Shown: positions 18,115 through 28,447, counted from the first letter of the stretch. The stretch: DNA of 64,000 nt from Flavobacterium keumense (GCF_029866485.1 NZ_CP092332.1:2046001-2110000), one strand, 5' to 3'. Notes: a model not told the origin generated them from the sequence alone. Made by a program: numbers and translations.

Positions 18115-20022
18115 TTACGAAATTCTAAATACCATTAGCGCTAAAGGAGCTAAATCTAGTTCTATAGAATAATCTCTACCATCATAAGGAGAACTTTCTA
18201 TGGTTAATTTACCTGAATTAGCTACTCCACTTCCTCCGAAAACTTCGGCATCACTATTGAATATTTCGACTAACTTCCCTTTTCTTGGCAAGCCAATTCT
18301 ATAATTTTGTCGCACGACTGGTGTGAAATTACACACTACAATCACATCTTCTTTTGAATTGTTTCCTTTACGAATGTATGCCATCACTGCATTATGATGA
18401 TCCGAATAATTAATCCACTCAAATCCTTCAGGACTGAATTGTTTTTCATATAAAGCAGGTTGACTTTTATACAAATCATTCAAACCTGCGATTAACTTTC
18501 TTACCCCTTCATGAGATGGATATTGCAGTAAATGCCAATCCAAACTTTGTTCAAAATTCCATTCACCACTTTGACCAAACTCAGCTCCCATAAACAATAA
18601 TTTAGTTCCAGGATGCGTAAACATATAGCCGTAAAGCAATCGTAAATTGGCAAACTTTTGCCATTCATCACCAGGCATTCTACCTGCGATAGAGTTTTTA
18701 CCATAGACTACTTCGTCATGCGATAGCGGTAACATAAAATTCTCCGAAAAAGCATAGGTCATTGAAAAAGTCAAATCATTTTGATGGTATTTTCTGTGAA
18801 TTGGATCTTTTTTAAAGTATTGTAACGTATCGTGCATCCAGCCCATCATCCATTTCATACCAAAGCCTAAACCTCCTGCAAAAGTTGGTCTTGAAACCAT
18901 TGGAAACGAGGTACTTTCTTCAGCAATAGTTTGTACACCTTCATAATTAGCGTAAACGGCTTCGTTAAAATCTTTTAAGAAACTAATCGTATCCAAGTTT
19001 TCTCTTCCACCAAATTCATTAGGCTCCCACTCCCCGTCTTTTCTTGAATAATCCAGATATAACATCGAGGCTACTGCATCTACACGAAGTCCGTCAATGT
19101 GATAATGTTGTAACCAAAATAACGCATTACTAATCAAAAAAGAACGCACTTCATTTCGTCCATAGTTAAAAACCAAACTTTTCCAATCGGGATGATACCC
19201 TTTGCGTCTGTCAGGATGTTCAAAAAGATTCGAACCGTCAAAGAAGCCTAAGCCGTGGGCATCATCAGGAAAGTGTGAAGGAACCCAGTCCAAAATCACT
19301 CCAATTCCTGCTTGATGTAGTTTATCTACCAAAACCATGAACTCTTGTGGCGTTCCAAAACGAGAAGTTGGCGCAAAATAACCAACTAGTTGGTAGCCCC
19401 AAGAAGGGTCATACGGATACTCCATCACAGGCATAAACTCTACGTGAGTAAAACCTGTTTCTTTTACGTATGCCACTAATTCATCCGCAAATTCTAAATA
19501 GGTCAAAAATCGATTTTCTGAACCATGACGTTTCCAAGACCCCAAATGCACTTCGTAAACCGAATACGGCTTATCCAAAGCATTGTGTTCTTTACGGGTT
19601 TTCATCCAATTAGTATCTTTCCATTGGTAATCCAAATCCCAGATTACAGAAGCGGTAAGCGGTGGTTTTTCACAGTAAAATGCAAATGGGTCTGCTTTTT
19701 CAGTAATTATTCCACCATTATCCGATTGAATTTTATATTTATAGGTAATTCCTTTTTGAACTCCAGGAATGAATCCTTCCCAAATTCCAGAAGAATCCCA
19801 ACGAACATTTAATTGATGCTCGCCTTGAATCCAATAGTTAAAATCTCCAACTACAGATACAGAACGTGCTGATGGCGCCCAGACAGCAAAATAAACACCC
19901 GAAACTCCATCTACTTCAATAGGATGTGCTCCTAGTTTTTCATAGAGTCTAAAATGTTTTCCTGCTTTAAATAAATCAATATCAAAATCGGTAAAAAGGG
20001 AATATCCTTGTACTTTGCTCAT
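18115..20022 (-). CDS. glgB: 1,4-alpha-glucan branching enzyme
   Basis: 635 residues. Introduces alpha-1,6 branches in glycogen-type glucans. N-terminal CBM48 (YFAVWAPSARSVSVVGDFNYW), then a GH13 barrel with the catalytic Asp in GLRVDAVASML (~314), Glu in IAEES (~367) and the stabilising Asp in LSHDEVVYGK (~435), and a C-terminal beta domain. The length matches the short branching enzymes lacking the extra N1 domain. It is the last gene of glgC-glgE-mak-glgB, 46 nt after mak, and has its own TATATTTG element at 20055-20048. Confidence 0.95.
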   Translation of the reverse strand: MSKVQGYSLFTDFDIDLFKAGKHFRLYEKLGAHPIEVDGVSGVYFAVWAPSARSVSVVGDFNYWIQGEHQLNVRWDSSGIWEGFIPGVQKGITYKYKIQSDNGGIITEKADPFAFYCEKPPLTASVIWDLDYQWKDTNWMKTRKEHNALDKPYSVYEVHLGSWKRHGSENRFLTYLEFADELVAYVKETGFTHVEFMPVMEYPYDPSWGYQLVGYFAPTSRFGTPQEFMVLVDKLHQAGIGVILDWVPSHFPDDAHGLGFFDGSNLFEHPDRRKGYHPDWKSLVFNYGRNEVRSFLISNALFWLQHYHIDGLRVDAVASMLYLDYSRKDGEWEPNEFGGRENLDTISFLKDFNEAVYANYEGVQTIAEESTSFPMVSRPTFAGGLGFGMKWMMGWMHDTLQYFKKDPIHRKYHQNDLTFSMTYAFSENFMLPLSHDEVVYGKNSIAGRMPGDEWQKFANLRLLYGYMFTHPGTKLLFMGAEFGQSGEWNFEQSLDWHLLQYPSHEGVRKLIAGLNDLYKSQPALYEKQFSPEGFEWINYSDHHNAVMAYIRKGNNSKEDVIVVCNFTPVVRQNYRIGLPRKGKLVEIFNSDAEVFGGSGVANSGKLTIESSPYDGRDYSIELDLAPLALMVFRIS

Positions 20023-20047
20023 TGTGTGTTTTTATTTCTATAAGTAT

Positions 20048-20055
20048 CAAATATA
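20048..20055 (-). promoter_or_regulatory. -7 promoter element of glgB
   Basis: TATATTTG on the minus strand, 25 nt before the glgB ATG; no TTG at 19 nt. It would allow glgB expression independent of the rest of the operon. Confidence 0.45.
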
Positions 20056-20068
20056 CTTTTATATACTA

Positions 20069-21706
20069 CTAATTTTTATCAAACTCCATAATACTTGCAA
20101 TTCCGGTCAACGGAATTACGGACCAACGCGGACGTGAATTTAATTCATATCCCAGCTCATAAACTGCTTTTTCTAACAAGCAATATTTCAACAAAAAGTC
20201 GATTTCTTTGTTGTAACCAATGTTCAAATTACCTGCTTGAGCCACTTCTACATACGTTTGAAGAAATACCCCAACAAAATATTTAAACAACACTTCCCCT
20301 GCTTGAAACAACTCTTTTTGTTCGTAAGGGTACTTATCTTTATTATTAAAAATCGTTGCATAAATAGCATAATGAAACGAACGAAACATTCCCGCAACAT
20401 CTTTCAATGGTGGCTGCTTCACTTTTCGATCCCGAATGGTACTCTCTGGCTCTCCTTCAAAATCCAAAATGTAAAAATCATCCCCGTTGACCAAGACTTG
20501 TCCTAGATGATAATCTCCGTGGATTCGAATACGTTCCGATTTCATTTTGGTCCAATCAAAATCCAAAAATAATTTTCGAATTGATTTTTTATTGTCCAAA
20601 AATTGATTGGCTAAATCCAGCGCTAAACCATCTAATTTATGCAAATTATTTTCTAGAATATTCAAACGATTCTGAAATTGATACGTTAACCTGTTTTTAA
20701 GCCAAACCGTATAATCTCCGTTGTATGTAGTCGGTGTAAAAGCCGTTTCGTGAATGTCACTTCCTAGAGCAATGTGCATTTCAGCGGTGCGTCTGGCTAA
20801 AGTTTGAATACGTAAAATAACACTCAATCCTGCCCAATCAATAATTTCAGGCGGAACTTCATTCAATCGTAATTTTTGAAATAATTCAATATTGGGAAGT
20901 TTGTCAATTTTGATTTTTTTAGCACTCAAATTAGAAAAAATTCGATCCACTTCTTCTAACATGTACTTCCATGCATCGCCTTGATTTGGAACCAATTCTT
21001 GCATTAATCCCAATGTGATATCGCCCTCAGAAAAATTAACACTGATACTTCCTTTATATTCTGGCGAACTCTTAAAATTCATTCTTTCAGTAAGAAAACG
21101 ACTGATTTCATAGTCTGGATTCATACTGATATAAATTCTTCTAAAAATCTTTAATACTAAGTTTTCATTATAAATAATAGAAGTATTACTTTGCTCTACC
21201 CCCATGAATTTAGAAGAAACGTATTCAATATCGGGCAATTTTACTCCTTTATGAAAGTTTACTTTTGAAATGGTATTTTCATTAGAATGAATTATTTTAT
21301 CAAACAATAATTTTCTAAAATCTTCTTGATGTAATGCATCTACTAAAAAACCTTCTTTTCCACCTAATTCAACAGGGGCAATAATTGTATTGGTATCCAA
21401 TTCTTCTTCAAGCATGAAGGCAATTGGCATAAAATAATGTTGAAAAAAAGCCTCTTTAAAATTCACTTCTAATAAAACCCCATAATAATTATTATGTTTT
21501 GAAGTAATTTTAAACGAATCAACGACTTCGATATATTTCAAAGTACTCGCCTTTCCCCCATACCAACGCTTATTGATGATGTAATTTTCTAAAATATCTG
21601 AAGAAAAAACTTTTACAAACTCTTCATCTTCAAAAGCATTTTTCCAATCTGTTTTAAAAACAAATGGATTTTGAAATTCGGCTTCGTTGATTCTTTTTTC
21701 TTTCAT
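20069..21706 (-). CDS. mak: Maltokinase (Mak/Pep2 family)
   Basis: 545-residue aminoglycoside-phosphotransferase-fold kinase that phosphorylates maltose to maltose-1-phosphate, the GlgE substrate. An N-terminal cap (NYIINKRWYGGKASTLKYIE) is typical of maltokinases. The catalytic loop reads IRIHGDYHLGQVL and the metal-binding segment YILDFEGEPES. Its start overlaps the glgE stop by one base (TAATG), a coupling that supports a joint pathway. No trehalose synthase is fused or adjacent, so the origin of the maltose is not shown by the window. Confidence 0.9.
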   Translation of the reverse strand: MKEKRINEAEFQNPFVFKTDWKNAFEDEEFVKVFSSDILENYIINKRWYGGKASTLKYIEVVDSFKITSKHNNYYGVLLEVNFKEAFFQHYFMPIAFMLEEELDTNTIIAPVELGGKEGFLVDALHQEDFRKLLFDKIIHSNENTISKVNFHKGVKLPDIEYVSSKFMGVEQSNTSIIYNENLVLKIFRRIYISMNPDYEISRFLTERMNFKSSPEYKGSISVNFSEGDITLGLMQELVPNQGDAWKYMLEEVDRIFSNLSAKKIKIDKLPNIELFQKLRLNEVPPEIIDWAGLSVILRIQTLARRTAEMHIALGSDIHETAFTPTTYNGDYTVWLKNRLTYQFQNRLNILENNLHKLDGLALDLANQFLDNKKSIRKLFLDFDWTKMKSERIRIHGDYHLGQVLVNGDDFYILDFEGEPESTIRDRKVKQPPLKDVAGMFRSFHYAIYATIFNNKDKYPYEQKELFQAGEVLFKYFVGVFLQTYVEVAQAGNLNIGYNKEIDFLLKYCLLEKAVYELGYELNSRPRWSVIPLTGIASIMEFDKN

Positions 21707-23640
21707 TATCGTTGGATTTTAAATAAATGAAAAGGTAACTCTGGTGAAAGTTCTATAAAATTCCACTCTTGATTCCAAAAATAGGTATTACCTGTAATCA
21801 AATCTGTAACCTGAATTTGAGATGTTCCTAAATGTTCTACTGGAATTCTAATAGTAGTTTGAATCGTATTAAACGCGTCTAAATTCACTACCATCAAGGT
21901 TTCATTTTGTTTCTCATCATCAAATTTATAATAGGCTAAAACTTGATCATTATTGGTAGTACAAAAAACAATATTATTCGTTTGTTGCAAAGAAGCCTGT
22001 TCTTTACGAATCAAATTAATTCGGGTAATTAATGTTGTAATTTTATTTTTTTGATTCCAATCCCATTTCACAAACTCGTATTTCTCAGAATTCAGATATT
22101 CTTCTTTTCCTGGAGCCTGAGGTTCGCAAACACGATATTCAAATACCGGCCCATAAATCCCAACACTAGAACTCAAAGTAGCTGCCAAAAAATACTTTTG
22201 TAAATGCACCGACTCGTTACCACTTTGCAAGGCAAACGGGTTAATATCAGGAGTATTTGGCCAAAAATTAGGACGGTAATATTCTTTTTGATCCGATTGC
22301 GTTAATTCAGTTACATACTCTGTCAACTCACTTTTTGTGTTTCTCCAAGTGAAATAGGTATACGATTGGCTGAAACCTTGTTTAGCCAGTTCATTCATGA
22401 TTTTTGGACGTGTAAAAGCTTCCGCTAAAAACAGTACATCTGGGTATTTTTTCTTGATTTCGGCAATGAGCCAACCCCAAAAGTAAAAAGGTTTGGTATG
22501 TGGATTATCTACTCTAAAAACACGAATTCCGCATTCTTCTACCCAAAACAGCGCCACATCAAGCAACTCTTTCCAAAGGTTTTTCCAGTCGCTACTTTCA
22601 AAATAAATAGGCAAAATATCTTGGTATTTTTTAGGCGGATTTTCAGCATATTGTACCGTGCCATCTGGACGCCATTTGAACCATTGTGGAAATTCTTTTA
22701 CATAGGGATGATCTGGAGCTGCTTGTAGCGCATAATCCATAGCCACTTCAATTCCTAAATCCTTGGCCGTTTTTACTAAAGATTTAAAATCGTCAATTGT
22801 TCCTAATTCAGGATGCGTGGCTTTATGACCACCATACTGGGAACCGATTCCCCAAGGTGAACCTACATCACCAGGTTCGGCATTAGTCGCATTATTTTTT
22901 CCTTTTCTATTGACTTCCCCAATAGGATGAATGGGTGGAAAATACAAGGTATCAAAACCCATTTCGGCTACTCTTGGTAATAACTTTTCACAATCTTTAA
23001 AAGTACCGTGTTTGCCTTCTTCTTGCGAAGCAGAGCGTGGAAAAAACTCGTACCAGGTGCTAAACAAGGCTTTTTTTCTATCCACATACACTTGTAATTC
23101 CTGTGATTGATTGGCAAGAAAACGAGTGGGGTATTTCTTGAAAATTTGTGTTAACTCGTGCGAAATAGCTTCTCTGACTCCATTATCATATTCTGAAGCT
23201 GTAGTGAAAAAATGTACTACCGAATCGAGATATTTTTTTTCTTCTTTACTAGCTATCTTTTGAATTTCCTTTACATATTCGGCGCCTTCTAATAATTCAG
23301 ATGTTACATTTTGACCATCAAATATTTTGCGTTCAGTACCGTGTTGCCAATTCAAAGCGTAATCTACCCAACCTTCAACAAAATAGGAGTAAAATCCTTG
23401 TTTCTCTACTGTAAATTCGGCAAACCATTCGTCGTTATCCATTAGAGTCATTCGAATTTCTTGCCATTTCTTATCCGATTGGTATTTGTACTTCACACAA
23501 CACTGAATTACATCATGACCATCTGAAAAAACCGCTGCAGTAACGCGTACTTTTTGACCAACAATTCGTTTAACAGCAAAAGCTCCTCCATCCAATTGAG
23601 GAGCTACATTTTCTATGATTATACGGGTTTGATTTTGCAT
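21706..23640 (-). CDS. glgE: Alpha-1,4-glucan:maltose-1-phosphate maltosyltransferase
   Basis: 644 residues from the ATG at 23640; a TTG three codons upstream is less likely. GH13_3 enzyme that adds maltosyl units from maltose-1-phosphate to alpha-glucans. Family signature AMDYALQAAPDHPYVKEFP is followed by WFKWRPDGTVQYAENPPKKY; the nucleophile Asp lies in VFRVDNPHTKP (~380) and the acid/base Glu in LAEAFTRPK (~404). An N-terminal beta-sandwich precedes the barrel. Overlaps mak by one base and follows glgC by 94 nt. Confidence 0.94.
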   Translation of the reverse strand: MQNQTRIIIENVAPQLDGGAFAVKRIVGQKVRVTAAVFSDGHDVIQCCVKYKYQSDKKWQEIRMTLMDNDEWFAEFTVEKQGFYSYFVEGWVDYALNWQHGTERKIFDGQNVTSELLEGAEYVKEIQKIASKEEKKYLDSVVHFFTTASEYDNGVREAISHELTQIFKKYPTRFLANQSQELQVYVDRKKALFSTWYEFFPRSASQEEGKHGTFKDCEKLLPRVAEMGFDTLYFPPIHPIGEVNRKGKNNATNAEPGDVGSPWGIGSQYGGHKATHPELGTIDDFKSLVKTAKDLGIEVAMDYALQAAPDHPYVKEFPQWFKWRPDGTVQYAENPPKKYQDILPIYFESSDWKNLWKELLDVALFWVEECGIRVFRVDNPHTKPFYFWGWLIAEIKKKYPDVLFLAEAFTRPKIMNELAKQGFSQSYTYFTWRNTKSELTEYVTELTQSDQKEYYRPNFWPNTPDINPFALQSGNESVHLQKYFLAATLSSSVGIYGPVFEYRVCEPQAPGKEEYLNSEKYEFVKWDWNQKNKITTLITRINLIRKEQASLQQTNNIVFCTTNNDQVLAYYKFDDEKQNETLMVVNLDAFNTIQTTIRIPVEHLGTSQIQVTDLITGNTYFWNQEWNFIELSPELPFHLFKIQR

Positions 23641-23734
23641 TGTATACAATTATATAAAAGTGAAATGTAATAAAAAAATAAATACATACTACATCACTTA
23701 AAAATTTACAAAAATTAAAAATTTAAATACTAGT

Positions 23735-25015
23735 CTATTTTATGGTAAAATTATTTGGAATAGTAGCGCCTTTCTTGATCACAACGATACCATCTTTTAC
23801 CGCGTATAACTCATTGGAACAATTTTCTAAATGTTTACCTCCATTAATATATACATCGTTACCAATTCGGACATTTTTATCGACAAGAGCATTATTAATA
23901 AAACAACGTTCACCAATGCCTACTAATAGTTTATCATTATAAATATCCTCGTGCATATCCTCTAAACTTTGATAATAGTCATTTCCCATAACATAACTAT
24001 TTTGAATAACAGTATCTACCCCTATTCGGGATCGAATTCCAATAACTGATTTTTTAATTTCTTTAGCATTTAAAATACATCCTTCTGAAATTAAAGACTT
24101 TTCAATTAGCGTTTTCTGGAACTTAGATGGTGGTAACAATCGTGGGCGCGTATAGATTTTATTTTCGTTATCAAATAAATTGAATTGCGGAATATCGTCT
24201 GTCAATCCAATATTAGCTTCGAAAAATGAATCTATATTTCCAATATCCGTCCAATATCCTTCATATTGGTAGCTCAATATTTTTTGACGACCAACAGCTT
24301 GAGGGATGATTTCTTTTCCAAAATCTTTGGTGTCCGGATTTTTCATCAACTCAACCAAAAGTTTTTTATTGAAAATATAAATCCCCATGGAGGCCAAATA
24401 ATGTTTGCCTTGTGCTTTCATTTCGTCGCTCACATCGGATTCCCATTGTGGCAATAACTCTGCTGCTGGTTTTTCTATAAAAGCCTCAATACAGCTTTCA
24501 GAATTGGTTTTTAAAATTCCAAATTCGGGTGCATCTTTTGCATTGACAGGCAATGTAGCAATAGAAATATCGGCTTGAGCAGCGATATGGGCATCAATCA
24601 TTTCGTTAAAATCCATTTGGTACAATTGATCACCCGAAAGAATCAAAGCATAATCAAAATCATGATTCAAAAAATGAGGCATACATTGGCGCACCGCATC
24701 GGAAGTACCTTGAAACCAAGTAGGATTATCAGGCGTTTGCTCAGCCGCTAAAATATCAACAAATGAATGGCTGAAAACACTAAAATTGTAGGTGTTTTTG
24801 ATGTGTGCATTTAAAGACGCCGAATTAAACTGCGTTAAAACAAACATCCTATAAATATCTGAATTCAAGCAATTTGAAATAGGAATATCGACTAAACGGT
24901 ATTTCCCACCTATTGGAACTGCAGGCTTTGAACGAGTTTCTGTCAAGGGGTACAAACGAGAACCTTGTCCTCCTCCTAAAATAATCGCTATTACATTCTT
25001 CTTTTTTGCCTTCAT
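23735..25015 (-). CDS. glgC: Glucose-1-phosphate adenylyltransferase
   Basis: 426-residue ADP-glucose pyrophosphorylase. Nucleotide-binding signature IILGGGQGSRLYPLTETRSK and KPAVPIGGKYRLVDIPISN; substrate loop PTWFQGTSDAVRQC; FGILKTN and IEAFIEKP further on; the C-terminal third is a left-handed beta-helix (hexapeptide) domain ending in a GIVVIKKGATIP strand. It heads the alpha-glucan operon and would supply ADP-glucose. A glycogen synthase (GlgA or GlgM) that would use it is not in the window. Confidence 0.96.
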   Translation of the reverse strand: MKAKKKNVIAIILGGGQGSRLYPLTETRSKPAVPIGGKYRLVDIPISNCLNSDIYRMFVLTQFNSASLNAHIKNTYNFSVFSHSFVDILAAEQTPDNPTWFQGTSDAVRQCMPHFLNHDFDYALILSGDQLYQMDFNEMIDAHIAAQADISIATLPVNAKDAPEFGILKTNSESCIEAFIEKPAAELLPQWESDVSDEMKAQGKHYLASMGIYIFNKKLLVELMKNPDTKDFGKEIIPQAVGRQKILSYQYEGYWTDIGNIDSFFEANIGLTDDIPQFNLFDNENKIYTRPRLLPPSKFQKTLIEKSLISEGCILNAKEIKKSVIGIRSRIGVDTVIQNSYVMGNDYYQSLEDMHEDIYNDKLLVGIGERCFINNALVDKNVRIGNDVYINGGKHLENCSNELYAVKDGIVVIKKGATIPNNFTIK

Positions 25016-25364
25016 ACCCTAAAATATTAATATTTAATTTATCATAACGCCCCATACAAAACACAAAAAATTACACCTCAAAAAATGTGTATTTATGTTT
25101 TTCTAAATTTAGAAAAAAAACAATTACTTTATAACTTTCATAAAAAAATACGAACCCAACATAAATCACTCGTAATCGAACTAATACTTTACGAATTATT
25201 AAAATAATTTTATCAATTAGTAAAAATCATATTTTAAAAGCCCATAATCTATTTACAAACCCACTTCTATTTAGCTTATAAAATTCTAAATTTCTATGTC
25301 GAAAAAATGATATTGTTATAACAAACACTTTAAGTAACTTTGACTAACCTTAAAATTACTAACT
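25016..25364. other. 349-nt AT-rich divergent intergenic region between glgC and the M28 peptidase gene
   Basis: Contains the canonical promoter of the M28 gene (25313-25342). A short palindrome TTTTTCTAAATTTAGAAAAA near 25097-25116 may be an operator or weak hairpin for the glgC side. I see no ORF and no clear glgC promoter. Confidence 0.5.
25313..25342 (+). promoter_or_regulatory. Canonical Bacteroidota promoter of the M28 peptidase gene
   Basis: TTG at 25313-25315, exactly 19 nt, then TAACTTTG at 25335-25342, 22 nt before the ATG. This is a full match to TTG-N19-TAnnTTTG. Confidence 0.8.
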
Positions 25365-26717
25365 ATGAAAATTCTATCCTTTGTATTTATTTTTACAATA
25401 GGGTTGTCATTCCAAATAAGTAATGCACAAACTACTATAAGTGATCCAGAAATAAAAAAAATGGTTTCAGAAGTAAGTGCTACAAATATGGAAGCTACTA
25501 TTAATAAACTTGTTTCTTTTGGCACACGTCATACTCTTAGTGATACCAAAAGTAACACTCGTGGAATTGGTGCTGCACAGCGTTGGGTAAAAGCAGAATT
25601 TGATAAGTATGCTTTAGCGTCAAACGGAAGATTAACCGTTAAAATCGATTATTTTACTGTTAAAGCTGATGGAAAAAGAATCGTAACCGACAGTCAATTA
25701 GGCAATGTCATGGCAACTTTAAAAGGTACCGACCCAACAGACGATCGAGTTTTGATAATTAGTGGCCATTTGGATTCACGAGCAACAGATGTAATGAATA
25801 CTACAATTGATGCTCCTGGTGCTAATGATGATGGTTCTGGTGTAGCTGCCCTAATGGAAATTAGCCGAATTATGTGTAGGAGAGAATTCCCTTTTACAAT
25901 TATTTTTGTGGCTGTTGTTGGAGAAGAACAGGGATTATATGGTGCCAAACACTTAGCAGACCAAGCTAAAACCGAAAATTGGAATATTGTAGCTATGCTT
26001 AATAATGACATGATTGGAAATAGTTTATCAAATGGAACAGGTTTACGTGATAACATCAACGTACGTGTTTTTAGCGAAACGATTCCTTATTTAGAAACCG
26101 AAGCAGAAGCTAAAATTCGCAAAGCAACCAATCGTGAAAATGATAGTCCGTCCCGTCAATTGGCTCGCTATATTAAATCTACAACTAATCAATATGTAGA
26201 TCAATTAAACATTCAATTGGTTTATCGAAATGACCGTTTTCTTCGAGGAGGAGACCACACTCCTTTTTCTCAAAATGGCTTTACAGCAGTTCGACTTTGC
26301 GAAATGAATGAGAATTATAATCACCAACACCAAGATGTGCGTTTTGAAAATGGAACGCAATACGGAGATTTGCCAGAATTTATGGATTTTGAATACATGC
26401 GTAAAGTGACTTGTGCTAATCTTGCTTCTTTATCTAATTTAGGTTGGGCACCAAAAGCACCAACTAACGTTGGCATCAAAATAAACGAATTGACTAACTT
26501 TTCTGATTTAGTTTGGACTGCTCCCGAAGGAAAAAAAGTATATGGCTACAATGTATTAATTAGAGAAACTTCTTCTTCGCATTGGGAAAAAACGGTTTTT
26601 GTAAAAAATACAACAGCTACAATTCCGTATTCCAAAGACAATTATTTCTTTGCTATACAATCCATTGACGAATTAGGGCATGCTAGTCTGCCAGTATTTC
26701 CTATTCCTATGAAATAA
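25365..26717 (+). CDS. Secreted M28-family zinc aminopeptidase
   Basis: 450 residues with signal peptide 1-21. M28 co-catalytic zinc ligands can be read off: H135 (ISGHLDSRA), bridging D155 (PGANDDGSG), catalytic E187 with E188 (VVGEEQGLYGA), D215 (NNDMIG) and H298 (GGDHTPF). A C-terminal fibronectin-III-like module (about 363-445, LTNFSDLVWTAPEGK) is typical of Bacteroidota members. It probably digests peptides in the periplasm or outside; no T9SS C-terminal domain is present. Own promoter and terminator, so monocistronic. Confidence 0.92.
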   Translation: MKILSFVFIFTIGLSFQISNAQTTISDPEIKKMVSEVSATNMEATINKLVSFGTRHTLSDTKSNTRGIGAAQRWVKAEFDKYALASNGRLTVKIDYFTVKADGKRIVTDSQLGNVMATLKGTDPTDDRVLIISGHLDSRATDVMNTTIDAPGANDDGSGVAALMEISRIMCRREFPFTIIFVAVVGEEQGLYGAKHLADQAKTENWNIVAMLNNDMIGNSLSNGTGLRDNINVRVFSETIPYLETEAEAKIRKATNRENDSPSRQLARYIKSTTNQYVDQLNIQLVYRNDRFLRGGDHTPFSQNGFTAVRLCEMNENYNHQHQDVRFENGTQYGDLPEFMDFEYMRKVTCANLASLSNLGWAPKAPTNVGIKINELTNFSDLVWTAPEGKKVYGYNVLIRETSSSHWEKTVFVKNTTATIPYSKDNYFFAIQSIDELGHASLPVFPIPMK

Positions 26718-26720
26718 TAT

Positions 26721-26752
26721 AAAGAGGAGTTCATTAATAAACTCCTCTTTTA
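26721..26752. terminator. Bidirectional terminator between the M28 gene and menD
   Basis: Stem AAAGAGGAGTT / AACTCCTCTTT with T runs usable in both directions. It overlaps the menD stop codon at 26750-26752. Confidence 0.75.
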
Positions 26753-28405
26753 TACTAAATTCTTAAAGTAATTCAACAGAATGGTATCGTTTTCACGAGT
26801 AGGCGTAAATACCTCTAATAATGCCGGTTGGTCGTTATTAGCAAATAAATTTGTCAACGCCTTTTCTAAACTATTCTCATCACTAGCTATGCTGTAATTG
26901 AAGCCATACATTTTAGCTAAATGTTCAGCGGTAAGGCAATGCGAAGTTTCAAAAAAAGTAGTAAAAACTGGGGTTTCTTCATGACCTGGAAGAATTCTAA
27001 AAATGCCTCCTCCGCCATTGTTGATTAGAATAATTTTGAAATTCTTCGGGATATAATTGTTCCAAAGCGCATTCGTATCATATAAAAAACCAATATCTCC
27101 AGTTATAAAAGTAGTTTGTTTTTTATTGGCTACAGCCGCTCCGATAGCGGTTGACGTTGCGCCATCTATTCCACTCGTTCCTCTATTGCAATACACTTCA
27201 ATAGAAGTATCTATCGGAATCAATTGTGCATAACGAATGGCAGAACTATTACTAATTTGGAGTTGGCTATTCTTAGGCAAATGTGGAATAACTTTATCAA
27301 AAACCTTAAAATCTGAAAAAGGAATAGTTGACAAATAATTGTCGTGTTTTGCTTTTCTAATTTGTTTAACGTAGTCCAGTCGTTGTGCATAATCACTTAC
27401 GATTGCGTTTGTCAGCGGAATAAATTGATTAAAAAACGCTTGCGGACTAACTTGAAAATGCTGAGTCAAAGCTCCAAAAGTATCATAGGCTCTTAAAGTA
27501 TCTATATGCCAATGGTGTTTGGGTTGGTATTTTCGTAAAAAAGCCTTAATTCGTTTAGAAACGATCATCCCCCCAAAAGTCACCAGTATTTCCGGTTGAA
27601 AATCCTCGAAATCTTGATTTGTAAAGGGAGTTATTACGGTGTCAATATTGGCAATGAAACTAGGATGATGAAGATTCGAAGTCGTTTCTGTCCAAACAGT
27701 TACCGATTCATCATTTGCAAAGAAATTAAGTGTTGCGTCATCGATAGCATTCGGCTCATTTACCCCAACCAAAATCATTTTTCTTGTAGATTGATTCCAA
27801 ATTTCGGCGAATGAACTTAGTTCGCCAACAGTACTTGAATTTATTTTTGGTTGAGAAATATAAGACTGAACTGAAATCGATTCAACAGTTTCATACAAAG
27901 GTTCCTCAAAAGGAGCATTAATATGCACGGGGCCTTTTTTGGCGAAAGCCGTATCCAAGGCTTCGTTAATTTTTATATCATTTTCTATACTCGCTAATTC
28001 GTTTAGATTAGCATTGTATAACGAATGATTTGCAAATACATTTTCTTGACGAATAGTTTGGCCATCGCCAATATCGATTTTATTTTGAGGACGATCGGCT
28101 GAAAGGACAATTAAAGGGATTTGGCTATAAAAAGCTTCTGCAAAAGCAGGATAATAATTCAACAACGCCGACCCCGAAGTACAAACCAAAGCTACTGGTT
28201 TTTTAGTTTGTTGCGCTATGCCTAAAGCAAAAAATCCAGCTGAACGCTCATCAGCGATACTGTAACATTGAAAAGCCGGATTGGAAGCAAACCCTATAGT
28301 TAAAGGTGCATTTCGAGAACCAGGCGAAATGATTATAGTGGTAATTCCTTTGGCTAAAAAAATCTCAATGAGGCTTTGCGCCAAAGGTATTTTTGGGTAT
28401 CTCAT
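26750..28405 (-). CDS. menD: SEPHCHC synthase MenD (menaquinone biosynthesis)
   Basis: 551-residue thiamine-diphosphate enzyme joining isochorismate and 2-oxoglutarate (EC 2.2.1.9). N-terminal TTIIISPGSRNAPLTIGF binds substrate; CTSGSALLNYYPAFAEAFY follows; the ThDP/Mg motif region is FITGDIGFLYDTNALWNN with NNGGGGIFRILPG. Length is normal for the family. Menaquinone is the main respiratory quinone of flavobacteria. No other men genes are adjacent; it is divergent from the thioredoxin gene. Confidence 0.95.
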   Translation of the reverse strand: MRYPKIPLAQSLIEIFLAKGITTIIISPGSRNAPLTIGFASNPAFQCYSIADERSAGFFALGIAQQTKKPVALVCTSGSALLNYYPAFAEAFYSQIPLIVLSADRPQNKIDIGDGQTIRQENVFANHSLYNANLNELASIENDIKINEALDTAFAKKGPVHINAPFEEPLYETVESISVQSYISQPKINSSTVGELSSFAEIWNQSTRKMILVGVNEPNAIDDATLNFFANDESVTVWTETTSNLHHPSFIANIDTVITPFTNQDFEDFQPEILVTFGGMIVSKRIKAFLRKYQPKHHWHIDTLRAYDTFGALTQHFQVSPQAFFNQFIPLTNAIVSDYAQRLDYVKQIRKAKHDNYLSTIPFSDFKVFDKVIPHLPKNSQLQISNSSAIRYAQLIPIDTSIEVYCNRGTSGIDGATSTAIGAAVANKKQTTFITGDIGFLYDTNALWNNYIPKNFKIILINNGGGGIFRILPGHEETPVFTTFFETSHCLTAEHLAKMYGFNYSIASDENSLEKALTNLFANNDQPALLEVFTPTRENDTILLNYFKNLV

Positions 28406-28447
28406 GATGCTGAATACTTCTTTTAGAATAAAAACTCAAATGAGATA

